From contig JAKZAN010000006.1 in NCBI GenBank assembly GCA_023053545.1, positions 4,345,001 to 4,409,000 of the forward strand: 64,000 bases of DNA. The letters are read 5' to 3'. Below, piece by piece: positions 46,851 to 59,300 of this stretch (positions within the stretch are counted from its first letter, which is position 1; each line of letters starts with the position of its first letter). The notes under the pieces were generated by a model, which was not told the origin of the DNA, made no database searches, and worked only from the letters and a program-made list of their open reading frames with translations. Both the position numbers and the translations under genes were made by a program. The DNA is from Lepidurus packardi. Lineage: Eukaryota > Arthropoda > Branchiopoda > Notostraca > Triopsidae.

Positions 46851-49800
46851 AAATGAGCAAAAACGCTGAAAATAAATAACGGATTTGGCGGAATAGGAAG
46901 AACCACAAATCATGTCTTGGGGTTTGAACTCTTGTTATTCTTAGCGGTTCTTGCTGTTACTTTTTGCCCTGTAATTTTTGAGGAGGCTGAGCAGTGCGTT
47001 TTGGTTGAGCGGGTGAGCGACGTTTGTCTGTTTCTTTTTCTTTTATTGTTTATAATAGACAAAGAACGAACAAAGTTTTCTCTTTTTGAAACTTCCTTTT
47101 TAAGCCAAAAAAAAAGTAAAGATGAACAAAAAAAATCCTGATTCTATTGTCGAGGGGAAACCATGCTGCGTTGGTGACCCAGCAATCGGATTAAGGAAGG
47201 CAGAAAGAACGCGAGCATCGAAGCTTAGATGCTCCGAGCTCCGAACGGCTGCAAACGATGTGGCATTCAGGTTTTGGGGAGCTTCTTCCGAAGTCGGTCG
47301 TCGGTGTGTAGCTTTTTAGTCTTTGGAACAGCGTCTCGGTCTAAGCCAAAGAAAAGGGGGGTGGGATGGGTGGTTTTAGCAAAAGCGTCTCTGAATTGTT
47401 GGGTTGCATACATCTATCTATCTATATTTATATTTCCTAGGTTCCGTTTTCCCGCACTTCCTTCCGCCTTCTCGATGATTATGGGTGGTAACCCAAAGCT
47501 TTTGGAAAGGAATAGGGTATGCACACCCTGCACACACACACACAGTAAACGATGCTCCTAAGACGATGGAGATGCGCCCAACAACTCGGAGCAAGTCATG
47601 CGAAACCTTCGGCCGAATGTGCGACTAGGGTGAATCACGGTGCAGGGAGTCTCCGCAATTACCATATCAAGGATGGAACGCATGCTGAGGGAAGGAAATC
47701 AGACGGGTGGGGGTGGGGGAGAAAAGAAAAGAGATGCTAAATGCCCCTTTTTTCTTCGGCTCCTTTCTTCCAAGCATGCGGATGACCGAATCTCCCCTTC
47801 ACTTGGAAAATGCAGCTAATTTTTAGACTATTTTATTGCCGAACAAGATATACAAGTTCCTTAAAATTTCCTTAAATAGAAAGACCGGAATGTGGTACAT
47901 TTGTCTAATTGCAAGGCCCTGTACCCGATTCTATGAATGATATTAGAAACTTGGATGCTTTACCTTGAAAAATTCGGTATTTTATCGTAATTTTAGAATT
48001 TTTTAGCTTTATTGGCATACAACACTTACAAAAAATCCATAAAATTAGGTAAGTGATCTGCTTTTAGAATTTTACCCATTTACAAGTCCTTTTACAATAT
48101 TTTATGTAATTTTATGTAATATGTAATTTAATTATGTAAGGTTTTGGTCGTAAATGGCTTGAAAATTCTGCATTTATACTATAATTTTACCATTTGATTT
48201 CAATTTTTAGTGCTTTTGGTGCCATATAACGTTACCCAGTAACAAGAAATTGTGTAAAATTGAGAAAGTGTACGATACTATTGAATTGTAAGATAATGCC
48301 ACTATTTCTGTGGCAATGTAACACATTTCTGCAGTTAATTTACCTCCAAATTGTGGTTTCTAACTTAGATCGTCATATCAAAACTTTCTTAATGTCAATT
48401 TTAAAGCATTTTATTAGCATCAAAGGTATTTTAGTACAATAATATACAATTTTATTCATATACAATTTTAAAATTATTCCGATTATATTATTATTATTAT
48501 TTTGAATTTTTTAGAATTTCGAAAATTTTTTCGCAGGGATTTGAATGTGTCTCACTTTGGTTTCGGGTCGTATCCGTTATCTGAAAGCAGGATCTGGAAA
48601 CCAAAACGGAAAGGTCAGAGATAATTAGACGAAAAGGTCGCCCAGGAATTCAGAGTCGTAGACCATGCATTTTGCAGACGATAATCATCAATGCCCCCCC
48701 CCCCCCCTAAAAAAAAGGAAAAACTTACTCTGGAGGAGCCTCAGCAACACCGGTTTTCTTTGAGCCGGCTCTTTCCGTGTGTGACCTCGGCGTCGTACAA
48801 CAGCTTCTCGGCTTAACTGAGGTTGATGACAAGCATTAATCAAAGCTTTTCATCCGAAAAACGACAAACTTTCCCAAACAAGATGGCACATGTACACAAA
48901 AGGAGCTGCCCCCAAACCTTCGAAAACCTTCGAAAACGTTTTCACTGTTGTGAAAAACGTTCTCTGGGCAGAAGGACGGGCAAGCTTTCCCACAAGGAAA
49001 CGAACGAACCGCGTACTGCTTTTACGTTAGAGCCAGATTTTTATTTAGGAACTAAACCCGAGATTTATATCTTAGCTTGTAGACTAGTGTGCGAGCTACT
49101 AATTAACATGGTTGAAGCTTAACGACTTTTAACTTTTGCAACGCGGGGGGTTTGTTATATAGCTTGTCCTGGGCCAAAGAAAAAAAAAAGAGAAAAACGA
49201 AAAAGACAAAACAAGCCGTAAAAACACCCGGCAGAATTGCGTAAAAATAAAACGCTCCAAAAAACTAAAAATAAAGTAGATATGCTGCGGTCAGTCGAAT
49301 GAGATGAGACGGACATGGAAAATAAAGAATATCCCGAAAAATAAAGAGGGCGCCCCAGGGTGCCCAGGGCGAACGAGTTGTGTCTTACTGCCGCCATTTC
49401 TGGGAAAGTTGTTAATTTAATTTTTATTTTATTTGTCTTCCCTTGGTAATATAGTACCCTTTAGTCCAAAAGAGCCTCGGAAGGAGATGAGTTTCAAGCT
49501 GAGTGAATTAAATGTGCGACATGGTGTCGCCTTGTCGCCCGTTTGGACGAAAAGGCAAGCAACAGTGAAAGCCCTCCTCTCCTTTGGGTGTCACGCCCCT
49601 AAGCCAAGTGTCTCCTAAGTTCATTGTTGTTCTTGTTTTCCCATGGAGTTTTGGTTCTAAAGCCTAAAGGAGCCCAAAGAGGGTAGAACACAGAAATCTA
49701 GCGACTTGCTAATGACTATCCGACCGCACACTGACCATTGCAACTTTGAAACCCGAAGCTATTTAAGAAATCGTCGTCCCGACTTAACGGCTCTAATGGG

Positions 49801-52800
49801 AAAGACAAAAGGGGACAAACGAAGTAGAAGTAGGTCTGTGTTGCGAGAAAGAGTATATATTTATTCTTTTTTTCGTAGAGAGGAGATGGAAGGTTTGGGC
49901 CGTGGCCTGCAGAGCCCAGGCAGCGCTTGTGGGATCTGCTTTTAGCTTCAATTCTGGATGGTTGAACACGCCGTGGTCAATGCTGCCGTAGCGCCGCGCG
50001 CGATGCCAAGCGATGATAAGGCGCTGCAGGATCCCGAAAGTTTTCTTTCTTGTCGGCACATTGCAAGCAAGCTATTGCTTGAATACCGGGGAACAAGCCA
50101 ACCTCTCAATGACCCTTCAGCAAACACCTTCCGAGACAATTTGTCTATGGCTGGACAACTTTTTTGTCGCAAAGGGCTCATCATGGGTTGGCAAATGCAG
50201 AACGAATAAGGATGACTAGACTACTTCGGTAACTTAATTGCTTGTCTCTTTTGCTTTCTTCTTCTTTTTTACCTTGTTTTTACCTTCTTTTGGTCGCTTT
50301 ACCTTCGTTTTGTCGTCTTAACAGGGAAATGGGGCCCAGGGCTCAACAGAAGGCGACTGACGGACGACTGCCGAAGGTGACAAGGTGAACAGACCACCCT
50401 GGGATACTGGAAATTCGCAAAAAAGGGATGAAATTGGCACAAAAAAGAGACAAATCCCTTTTGTCGTTCAGTTTCGCGTGCTTTTGAAAGGAAAGAGGAA
50501 GGGGAACATGGAGATTGTTAAGGCTCCTGTGTAACCTTATGCACAGGCATTTTAGCATGGGAAGAGCATGGCGCAGGCGTTGCACTGCAAAACGACTTTT
50601 CGCTAAACGAGGTTTATAAATTGCAAAAAAGCTCTTGACAGTTAAGTTTCCCAGAGGAATAACTTGCATAGAAAGCCATAGAGGACTTTGTCAGGTTCAT
50701 AACAAATTGGCGATATGCAGATTACGATGTTAGTGCCTAGAAATTCACGTAGTAACTCGATGAAAGATGCGAAATAGGCTCATTAGACAGAAAAAAGAGA
50801 ACAAAAGATAAATAAGCCCGTGTGTGGCCGACATTGCAAGTAGAAGAAAACGGTACGAAAGGAATTTGGTTGATTTGAAGCATGTGAAACCGCCTGTGCC
50901 AAGGGAGGGATACGGTAGCCTTTAATAGAGTTCGGTTTGCGCCTGTTTATACAGGGCTCAGTGCTTTAATCCTATTGTTGGTATAGACAGTTTGCGGGGT
51001 TTCACAATACGATTCATTCGTATATTGTTAGCTTGTCGGATCAGGTTCGTTGGGGCTAAAAGAGCGCATGTGTTTGACGACGTGAGACAATTGACATCTG
51101 CCGTGTGTTAAAACCATCCCTGGGTTTGAACCCTCCTCCGCTCTCTATATGCATGTATCTCTCTACCTTGTTACGTTTGGAGCAGAAGGGGGGAGCATTG
51201 ATACAAAAGCCAGAGGGGGGAGAAGGTTAAATGTTAAACGAGACCTGATGAGATGGAGGGCAGACTGCTTGGAGGTCAGGGGTTAACATCAGAGGAGGAT
51301 AGCGCGCCCGCTAATATAGCTAACACGCGGGGGGGGGGGGGGGACTTTTTTTTTTTTTTTTTTTAACCATGCGTAATCAAGTTTGGGGCAAAAGTCGTCT
51401 CAATGTTACTGAAAGGATTTTATGTATCCCACATCAATTCTATTGCTAGAAATAGCGGCACTCTGCAGCATTTTTACTCCCTAACTTCCCGTACTCCCAT
51501 TTGAAGGTCCTCGGGAGCGTTTTTCACATAATCGGCTTCGCGAGATACCAGGAGATATGTTCAGAGTACCCTGTCTACCGTCCTCTCCTCATTTTTATGT
51601 GCCCTGTGCTAACCGGAATGCTTCCTGGATGTAGCCACCAAAAAAAAGTGGCTAAAGGGTTTTTCTTTTCTTTTCTGAGGCTTTTTTCCTGGTTTCCCTT
51701 ATTTTTTATGTATTTTTTGTTGGTTTTTGGGTCGAGCTTCTCCAGAAAGGGTACGGTATAGTGACAGCGAGGGTGCACTGTCGAGGTGGGACAGAAAGGA
51801 CCAGTTGTGTAGCTTTAATGAAGACATAAATATGGATGACCCGCGGGTAAAAAAAAAAAGAATAAAATGAAAAAAAAATTGACTTGATCTTCCCGGGTCG
51901 TCGTTGGCTCACATCGTCACATGGAGACTTTCGAGAGGGTGTGTTGGTTGCTCTTCTTCTTTTTATAAAAGAGAGATTTCTGGGCGCCCTTCGTCAACAG
52001 GAAATGGGGATACATGGCACACCGCCGTGTAATGATAGCCGGCACCGCTTGGAGTTTACCCTTGCGACCATTTACGTCGAGCTAAGTGCGGGATGTCATC
52101 TTCGGGACAGGCCGAAGAACGATGACAACTCCCGGTGACTTCCCCTGGTTTCTATTCAGGAAGGGATTGAATATTAACTGCGCACCGCGGCTGAAAGTCG
52201 AGATTTTATTTTTTTGTGGGTGGTTTGGGCACTGGGAATGCTGTTACTGTATAGTAGTTCCCAATTTGGCATTCCACTTTCCAAGTCAGCACCAAAGGCT
52301 CATTTGCCCCCGTCTTCAATATCCTGTATGAAGGGGTCTCAAAAGGGCGCCGGACGCCGCACTTGGGGCGTCGAGACCATCGCTAGCGAACGACTTTGAT
52401 TCTCATGGAAATGGGGCGTCTGCTGAGGTCATTTCCGGCCGCCGGATGGCGCGTGCGGCGCGGCTATTCACCAAAGAAAATGCAACTTCTTCCTTCCCTT
52501 GCCAAACCATGAAGAAAACTGTTCCCCTCCGCGGAATGAAAAGCAATGAGACTGAGTGAGAGCGAGAGATGCAAGAGAGAGAGAAAGAAAGAAAGAGCAA
52601 AAAAAGGGGGATTTCGTATCCCCCAGGCGGGTATCATCAGGGATCTTCAATCGATTGCACTCTTCGGAAGTCCCACATTGTAAAAAGGTAATGCGATTAC
52701 TTGCCAAGCATCCGGTCCATTCATGGATGGAAAATAGTGCAGCTCTCTCTGTATATATATATGTATTCCGAGGCAAGTTTCTACGCCCATGACATTGAAT

Positions 52801-53035
52801 TCTACCTCAGATTTTAACTCGATTCTTCGTTCAGTTTAACTTAAAGCTTTGCCAAGAAATGCAAGTAAAATGATTGCAACAATGAAAAAAAATTAAACAA
52901 TGGGTGTTGAAGATGACTGCAACCATGCAACAGTGAAAAAGCATGCAACACTGAAAAAACCATGCAACAATGAAAAAATTACCACAAGCCTCTTCTTAAT
53001 CACAATTAAACAATAATAATAGTAAAGTAACATTT
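46851..53035. other. Intergenic, no gene recognised
   Basis: Includes a very AT-rich block at about 47815-48535 with repeated AATTTTA words, a C14 tract at 48694-48707, a G15 tract followed by T19 at 51329-51364, and GCAACA(A/G/C)TGAAAAA repeats at 52877-52974. Open frames up to 108 codons lack motifs. Confidence 0.45.
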
Positions 53036-53340
53036 TGTTGCCATTTTCACCAGAATTTTTAGCAATTTAAGTATGTAAAAGAGTGCATACCCAAGTACGT
53101 GCATGGGTACGTATATCACGTACATAAGCAAGTACTTATATCAAGTCCTTGAATGTATTTTTCAATATTTTTTTATAAATTCATTTAGAATAATTTCATT
53201 TACAACTTAAGTACGCACACGTATATGTACATCGTATACGTACACATGTACTTACATTAAGTCTTTGAATCATTTTTTATTATTCTTTTAAAAATAATTA
53301 CTAATAGCATTGTCCAAGTACTACTTACATACGTAATTAC
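53036..53340 (+). repeat. Diverged tandem duplication rich in TACGTA words
   Basis: Two neighbouring segments share GTACTTA(T/C)AT.AAGTC(C/T)TTGAAT followed by T-rich sequence, at about 53131 and 53247. Each is preceded by alternating GTACGT/CACGTATA words. The surroundings to 53600 are extremely AT-rich. Confidence 0.5.
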
Positions 53341-55964
53341 ACGCTTTACCTTAAGTACAAACAAATAAACTTATATAGTACATAAACTAGAAGTAGGTAC
53401 TGTAATGAAAACTAATTTAGAGTAGAAGAATATTTCTAGGTAATTCGTTAGTAAAATTTTGTTAAAAAAAATAAAACAAAAATAGTAATAACAATAATAA
53501 ATCAAATTTAAAAAATACATTAAAAGTTCATTAAATTTTAAATTTTTTTTTAAATTTTTGTATTCATTCCACACAATTGTAAATGAAATATTTATTTAAA
53601 AGGCCTTACAGTTAGAAAATTTTGAAAAACGCGTTCATTTATTGCGGAATTACAGTCACTTTTTCGCAGTGTTAGTGCCAAAAGATGACTGTGCATAAAA
53701 GCGTGCAACATATCGCTTCCACTGATGTGTTTCTAGATTGACGGATTTATGGATTTTGTATTGGAATTGGCTATAAAGGATAGCTTTTCTGTTATCATTT
53801 TCCGCGATAATATCATTTGGCTTTTGCGGTGTATATAGTATAAATGGTATCAAAGCACTTTACTTTAGGTCGATTCTGTGCAGAACCACATGCACAGTTT
53901 TGGCGTACAAATTGCCCAGCACACATTCATTCGTTAGATTCGGCAGGTGAGAGCGCGCTGGCAAACCGCTGAGGGATTTGGGTGTCCGCAGCGTTGAGGT
54001 GCCTACATGTACCCTGTTCACACTTGTTCACTTTCGTGTATATTAGTACGTACACTAATAGTACTGCCTTTGTTTACCTCGGCGCATACTCGTCCTTCTC
54101 GAGCTTTCTGTAAGGCGTTAAACGGGAGCTTTGTGTTTTATTAGCTATTTATACACATAAAGACACGGGTCTCTATCTCTGAAATCGCGCTTCAAGGAAC
54201 AGGCGGATGCGCGCGTATCGTATCGTGCCCTCCTTTGTAATGCGCTTTGGGACAAATGGGTACTAGTATTCCCCAGCAATTAAATACCAACGTACTAGGG
54301 GCAGCTATCGATATACCGCAGATAGATTCGAAGTTTCCAGTAATCTCCCGTTCCATATTCATCGAATTGAGTCCAGCTGCGTTGCCCTTGCGCAAAGACC
54401 CCTTGTCTTGACAAAATTCCCCGTAAGTCTCTCCTTTTCATTCTGCGTCTCGTGTACCAACACAACTCCCGGTTGCTCGATCAATACGATAGAGATCGGA
54501 GATCCAAAGCCCCTGGAAAACCCTCTCTCTACTCCTTTGCTTTTCAAGCTTTTACGTGCTTTCTCTATAACTCCTATTCTCTAACCTCTTTATTCTCTGT
54601 CCGGTATTTTGTTCAAGCCTTGTGTCAACTATCTATCGCCTTGAAAAAAAGAACGTGTTGTACATCGCTCGATGTACTGTACACAAACTTGTTTTCGTCC
54701 TCTAAGCTAAACGAGAAGAGAAAGAACTCGAAGTCTCTATAAAAAGACTGATGGCCGGATGAAGCAGTGCCTCCAGGGAGAAAAGTGATGGCGGTTCGGG
54801 GCGCCAAATACGGTGACCAAAATCACCTTGAATGTATACCTAAAAACTGCGTGGCAAAAGCAAAAGAGAACAAGCCAACGATGTTGCCCTGCGCTTTGGT
54901 GTTTGGAGTGTCCACCCTATGTAAGCTCCCACTACCCCTTTATTCTTTTGCCCAGGATCCCAACGCCCACCGACGCCAAAATGGAGTCAATCCTGAGATG
55001 CGTATTGGCGAGGAAGGTGCTACGCTGCACCAATCTCATCTCGGTAGAACAGCGTGAGGCGACACCCGAGTGTGGCCTTTGCCACGCCAAGCTGCCGACT
55101 TTCCGAGGCTCTTCTGGTCACGCCTGCCAGTCCCCGCGTTCAATGACTCCCCTTCCCTGCTTCTCTTTATACCTCCCTCCAATTTCCAGCTCTCTCTTTT
55201 ACTCCTCCTTGTCGGCCCTTCGTTCCCCCGGCTTTGGCTTCCCCGAGTCGAGACCATGCCTTCCCGGGAACGCCGAACCGAGAAACGTGTGCCCCTCTCT
55301 GCTCGGGCTGTGGGCTTAGTCCGGACAATGGGAGAGTCTTGCTAAGGGGTTGGTGTGGCGTGCTGGTGTGGACCCAGGGTGTCGAAGCTCGAACCAGTGT
55401 GGGTCGCGTTCGTGTGGCGGAGGTTGGTGAGATTGGCGCACTTCATTTCTGACACCCAAGTCAGCCTGGTGGTGTTCATGCCCCCACCTATTTTCGCTTG
55501 GACTTGTCGTGCAGTCTCTTGGCAGCAGGGTCAGTAGTACGACAACCTTTCGACCGAGTTGAGGCGTTTGTGTGAAAGACGAACCGAGCTCCACAGCACG
55601 TTTTTCTACCAAAAACGCGTTTACAAAAAGTTGGGCTTTGGCTCTCTCTCAACAATAGTGCTTTTATGTTTATATAAAAATATCTATAAAAATCAGTGAT
55701 TCTAAGAATATATAGAAAACTTAAAACATCTGTGACTTTGTGACCAAAAAAAAAGAATCACAACTAGCGTGACATCTTTACACTGCAATACAAAAGGACT
55801 AGTTACATAGTGCGTGTCGTCTGATTTGATTGGGCAAAAAAAATGAATAAAAGCTGAAGAAAAAGGGGAGTTTTGTGAAAGTTTGCCGTTCGTTTGTTGA
55901 CGAAGACGCCAAGCCGTAACGCCGAGTGCATATGCAGGTCATCATCTCTCAGTGAAGGCTCTTT
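53341..55964. other. T-box gene upstream flank
   Basis: AT-rich to about 53640, then of ordinary composition. A TATAAAAA at 54738 with GCAGT 28 nt later is a weak distal promoter candidate; TATATAAAAA at 55671 lies too close to its TCAGT. The frames at 54813-55345 are GC-rich but without motifs. A GTACTGTAC word is at 54674. Confidence 0.4.
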
Positions 55965-55997
55965 TATATAAAGTGAAGCAAAAGCAGAGTTTACAGT
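55965..55997 (+). promoter_or_regulatory. Candidate core promoter of the T-box gene
   Basis: TATATAAAG at 55965-55973 is followed by TTACAGT at 55991-55997, a spacing of about 29 nt to the A. It would give a 5' UTR of about 330 nt to the ATG at 56323. The initiator match is imperfect, and longer transcripts from further upstream are possible. Confidence 0.3.
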
Positions 55998-56322
55998 GTC
56001 TTGTACCCCAGGACACAGTAGCGCAAACACAACATCGTTCCTCGAGACTCTTTTCCATTCTGGTTGACAACAAATGCTCTGATAGGCTACCCTTACCGAG
56101 CAACCTACCAAAAATTCGAAATAAAACGAAGGAATCCCAACAGTGAAACGTGTCGCCGTCAACACAACCCAGCTCAAGCTCAACCGCGTCGAACAAAACC
56201 ACTCTCTGTCTCACCTTGTTTCCCGTTTGCGAGGATCCATGTCGTTGTTGAACGTTGTTTGGACCTAGGAAGTCTAAAGTGTGTGTATGTGTGACAAACT
56301 TGGATCCTTCAAAAACCTTTCA

Positions 56323-59300
56323 ATGCGCTTCGACATCCAGGAACCCGCGCCCGCAGTCATTTCGACATCCGAGATGGCTTTCCATCCTTTCCTCATGCCT
56401 AGGCCATCTGATTTCAGCGTGAGTTCCTTGTTAACTCAGAGTCCGTACCATCCAGCCGCCTTGGCCGGCTTTGGGAGCAGTTCCGCGGCTGCTGCCGCGG
56501 CCGGGGGAGCCATGCAAGCCGGAGGAGCTAGCGGCCCGGGCATGCAGTCTTTAGGCCTGCCACCGCCGAACGCGTACAATCACCCGATGCTCGGCGGACA
56601 CAAATTCCCTCACCCGTACCCCTCGGCGGAAGATGTCCTAGCTTCCGCGGCCAATGCGGCTGCAGCAGCGGCGCATCTCCGGCCCCTGCGTTCGCTCCCA
56701 CCTGAAGATGACGGAGTGTCGGATGACCCTAAAGTCAGTCTAGAATCCAAGGATTTGTGGGAAAAATTCCATAACTTGGGCACGGAAATGGTGATAACCA
56801 AATCTGGAAGGTGAGCCAAGCAATTTATTCCTTAAAATATAAATTTAAGAAATAGGAAAAGTAGTTTATTGCCTCCTCCTTACAAGGATCGGTGATTGGT
56901 CTAATATCTTAATAGGACAATTTTCTCATTTCCTTGTTCCAGTGGATTGGATTCAGAATCCTTAAGACTAGACTAAAAAGTTGTAGACCTTGTCGTCTGG
57001 ACCTTTTTTGCGCTTATAAAATTAAAAATTTTGAAAATTATCAAGCGAATTTGTTACGTGTAAGTGGTAAAATTAACTTTTTTTGCGTTAGCCAGCAAAC
57101 GTATAAGATGCAATCAAGCTAGACTTGTACAACGAAGAAAGGTTATGGGGTACGTAGGCTTTGTAAAGAGGAACCAAGCGTTTTTGCGGAATGAGCCCCG
57201 TAACTCTTTTCGTGTGTTTTTTGCTGCCACGGCGCCGTTCGGCGAGCAAAAGTTCTCGGATCAAGCCGGACTTGTGCAACGAAGTGCCGGGTGCGGACGG
57301 GAACCAAGTTGGGACAACAAGTTTTGAAAACGGCGTGAGTTTGAAACCCAGTGGCTTTTCGAGGTGTTTTCGCAGAAATTAGAGGAACAAGAAGAGAAGC
57401 TGGTAGCTGAGGGTTATCTTTTCCAAAGGTAGTGAGAGGGGTTAAAAGCTAGCGGTTTTGCAGAACGAGCCCCATGTCCCTTTTTTGTGTGTTTTTGCTG
57501 CCACGGCGCCATTGGGACGGTGTTTTCGTCCGGCCCGTTGCACGAAAGCCTTCGCGCTGCGGTGTCCGGCCCCAGCGTGGCGGGCAGAGCCAAAACGTTC
57601 GTTCTTCCCGAGGTCTCCGACGGTAGCTCGGCAGGGGATCGGAAGACTGTTTTAAGGAGACAAAGCTATTATCGAACATATTCTACCCCATCGTGACGTG
57701 CGTTTGAAGGGCATACAGGTATTGCGTCGAAAGACAAACCGAGAACTTGTACGATTTGTCTACTTTCCCCCCCAAAAAGGGAACCATACTACTTTTTCTG
57801 AAGCTTGTGTAACGAACGGTATTACTCGACGAAGACAAATAACAGGAAAGTAGTTAAAAAAAAGTGTTTCTGCCGCTTTTTTCTTTTCGTTCACCTCTCT
57901 CTCTCTGTGTGTCTCTCGCTCTGCCACTCTCCGTTCGTTTGGTGTGTTTCTGTTTCTATTTCTTGGAGCTGGTTCGGGTCCTATAGCAAACTCAAGTCCA
58001 AAGGTGCAGCTAGCGTCGCATTGATGATACCTCGGTGAGTGAATTAACGAGCTGCAGGTGGTACCCGTAACACGTTAGTTCGTTAGTTTGTGTGCTAGTT
58101 TAGATCGCTATCGTATTCCAGAGCAGCCCAAGCTACATTTTATTAACGAGCAAAGGGTTCACCCAACTACTTGAGCCATTATCAACTTAAAGCTAGTTAC
58201 GGGAAAATAGCCGCCAGTTATCAACCACTTTTTGTCCATCAACCATTGCCTTGGAGCACCGCAAACTAACTTGATCTATTCATTGTTGCTCATTGCCGTA
58301 CATAGAACAGTGCAGAATGAAGTTGTCATTCATTGTTGCTTCCTCAATAACAAGGATCGGTGATTGGTCTAATGTTTTAATACGACAATTTTCTCATTTC
58401 CTCGTTCCGATGGATTGGATTGAGACTTCAATCCTTAAAACTAGACTAAAAAGAAGTAGACTTTGCATGAATAGGTTGTCTGGACCTTTTTTCTGCTTCT
58501 AAAATCCACAATTCGAAACTTGCGGAGCGAATGTATTCTTCCTTATTGCAAATTTTTTGGATTTTTATCGCAAATTTTGGGGATTTGTTTTTCTTACGTT
58601 TGGGTATTTGATGGTGAGCCATAATGGGACTCCGTTGATCCAAAGAAAATAAAATAAAAATAAATACATATCGAAATGGGTTCTATGCCGACCCTGGAAC
58701 GTTACTGTGACCGCAAAAGTTATAGTTAGTTCCCAAAAGTCTGTTGTGCTAGTTTAGTATTATAACCCTTTCCTTCTTTCGTGCTCTGGACTCATGGGCG
58801 TAAAATTTATATGGCGTTGCTTAGGACGTGAGTAAAATCCGGCGTTTTGGGGGGAACTTGGCTCAAGTTTTGTCCCGTTGGCAGAGTTGTAAGTTATGGA
58901 AAGTTTTTGGTCCTGACGTTTGCAAAAGTGATGGTGGGGGGGGGGGGGGGGGGGAGGGGGGACCGAGGAAATATGGGGACTTTGGAGTTTTTGGGAGCTC
59001 GTACAAGTGAATAAAGATGGGACTGACCCAACAAAACGGTTGGACGACACTTTTTTTCCAGACTAGCTTGATTTGCATTTGCATAGCCCCCTGTTATTTG
59101 CATGCATAATAGCGTTTAATGGCCTGGAAGTGGGCTGGGGAGTATGCTGACCAAGAAAGAGCTCGAAAGAAGACCAGAAAACTTGGAATTTTGCCGGAGC
59201 CTTTAGTTTTTTAGTCGTCTGCTTTTGGCAAACGCGGAAAAATCGTAGTACTGGGCTCTTTCTGACCATTGCAAAAGAAGAAAACGATAAAAACATGTTT

